A stretch of 64,000 bases of DNA from NCBI RefSeq assembly GCF_009830945.1, contig NZ_VWVV01000008.1, positions 124,001-188,000 on the forward strand, written 5' to 3'. The notes below the pieces were generated by a model, which saw only the letters and a program-made list of their open reading frames with translations, did no database searches and was not told the DNA's origin. The position numbers were made by a program, and so were the translations under genes. The DNA comes from Nocardiopsis sp. FR4. Its GTDB lineage: Bacteria; Actinomycetota; Actinomycetes; Streptosporangiales; Streptosporangiaceae. Shown one piece after another: positions 63,084-64,000 of the stretch (its first letter is position 1; every line of letters begins with the position of its first letter).

Positions 63084-63521
63084 CACCTGTGTCGAGGAAT
63101 AGCCGTGGCCTCTGGTGATGTTAGGCTAGGTGAAGCACCAGATGCCCCGTTGCGGGGCGAGTGCTCATCCGCCACAGCGGCCTTCGCATCCCATACTCCG
63201 GTGGTCCGGTCCCACGACCACTCGGAAGCGGCGGCCAACGTGTCGAGTCAGCGGTTCTCCCGCGACTGTGCCAACGTCATCGCAGCCCGCTCTTCCTCTG
63301 ATGAGCGTGTCTTTCCGATCGACGGGCGACACCACCGAGCCATTTGCCCCGACGTCTGGCTGTACCCAGAGCCCGCCGCGATTGGGTAGGGGACCGCTTT
63401 TCGACCGGTTTCCGACATCCACGTGGGGCACGCCCTACCCGGCCCTGCCGGTTCGCACCACCGGGCCGGCCGCTCCAGCACCCGCTGACGGCCGAAGCCC
63501 GCTCCTTGGGAAGGACCCTTA
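63084..63521 (+). promoter_or_regulatory. long leader/promoter region of rho
   Basis: 438 bases without a credible gene. TAGGCT at 63122 is the best -10 candidate, which would give an mRNA leader of about 390 bases. Long rho leaders allow Rho-dependent self-termination in other bacteria. No stable thrB terminator is evident. Confidence 0.4.
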
Positions 63522-64000
63522 GTGAGCGACACCACCGAACTCCGAACGGATGCGGCGGTCGACAGCCAAAACACCACCGGCGCCTCCGGAACGGAGGCTG
63601 GCGACGCCGCGCCGACAGGTGCGTCGTCGCGGTCCCGCGCGGCGTCGCGCGGTACCGGGCTGGCGGCTCTGAAGCTCCCCGAGCTCCAGAAGCTCGCCTC
63701 CAGCCTGGGCATCACCGGTACGGGGCGTATGCGCAAGAGCGACGTCATCGCCGCCATCGAGGCCAAGCAGGGCGGTCCCGTGGGCGGCCCGACGAAGCCC
63801 AAATCCACAAAGAACGCCGAGACGGCGCCCGAGGCCGGTAGGGTCGAGGCAACCGACGGCCAGACCGAGGCCCAGGCCCCCGATTCGTCGGGTACGGACG
63901 AGGCTTCGCGCACGCGCGTGGCCGAGCGTCCGTCGGACCAGGCCGTGACCGACTCCCAGGGTGGCCGGGGCGACAAGCCCTCCCGTGGCCGCCGCTCGTC
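63522..64000 (+). CDS. rho: transcription termination factor Rho (3' end outside window)
   Basis: First 159 residues from the GTG behind GGGAAGGA. The Rho_N RNA-binding domain begins at about residue 44: GLAALKLPELQKLASSLGIT and RMRKSDVIAAIEAKQGG. It is followed by the Ser/Thr/Glu/Arg-rich insert that actinobacterial Rho carries before its RNA-binding and ATPase domains (cut off here). Position after thrB is the conserved actinobacterial order. Confidence 0.93.
   Translation, partial: MSDTTELRTDAAVDSQNTTGASGTEAGDAAPTGASSRSRAASRGTGLAALKLPELQKLASSLGITGTGRMRKSDVIAAIEAKQGGPVGGPTKPKSTKNAETAPEAGRVEATDGQTEAQAPDSSGTDEASRTRVAERPSDQAVTDSQGGRGDKPSRGRRS

Overview
The window is high-GC actinobacterial DNA, most like Nocardiopsis or a close relative. 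This is inferred from base composition, many GTG starts, 4-bp ATGA/GTGA gene overlaps, a conservon, GuaB1, NrtL and the order tRNA-Arg / regulator / nrtL / lysA / hom / thrC / thrB / rho. I could not run a database search. About 55 protein genes and one tRNA are supported, and the window cuts a LigD-type polymerase gene on the left and rho on the right.

1-15.1 kb: ligD-like fragment, an aldehyde dehydrogenase, then an envelope-polymer cluster. The cluster has two methyltransferases, a large GT-C-like membrane protein, an acyltransferase and a four-gene operon (DUF3068 protein, UbiA-type phosphoribosyltransferase, DprE1, DprE2). The last three are the enzymes known to make decaprenyl-phosphoryl-arabinose. 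Both divergent promoter regions of the cluster carry TnnAACnnGTTnnA sites, so it may be one regulon. An MFS carrier and two MpaB-type oxygenase paralogues follow; the paralogues share a 279-bp identical block.

15.3-19.4 kb: a cvnABCD conservon (sensor kinase, roadblock protein, DUF742 protein, small GTPase) ending in a strong hairpin. 19.9-24 kb: small membrane genes, then a decaying ABC exporter operon (ATPase and YhgE/Pip permease with five single-base deletions and a stop codon) whose TetR gene and operator are intact.

24-38.6 kb: endonuclease V, GuaB1 (GMP reductase type), a CDP-alcohol phosphatidyltransferase, a G21/C26 hairpin, a second acyltransferase, an M20 amidohydrolase with a long disordered tail, an M48 protease, an EF-G-like GTPase, a CPBP protease, an alpha/beta hydrolase with an MFS carrier, and a secreted coiled-coil protein. 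38.7-43 kb: peptide deformylase, an AadA-like nucleotidyltransferase with a duplicated 3' end, a chelatase-like protein lacking its catalytic histidine, and an APH(6)-like kinase.

43-54 kb: KdpE/KdpD without kdpFABC, an alkyl-DHAP-synthase-like flavoenzyme divergent from a TetR gene and glpD (a possible ether-lipid/glycerol-phosphate module), an anti-sigma-type ATPase, a NarL-type two-component pair, a DUF664 protein and a LURP-one protein. 54-64 kb: a DHA2 drug exporter under a MerR-like operator, tRNA-Arg(CCG), a receiver-domain regulator, nrtL, and the lysine/threonine biosynthesis run leading into rho.
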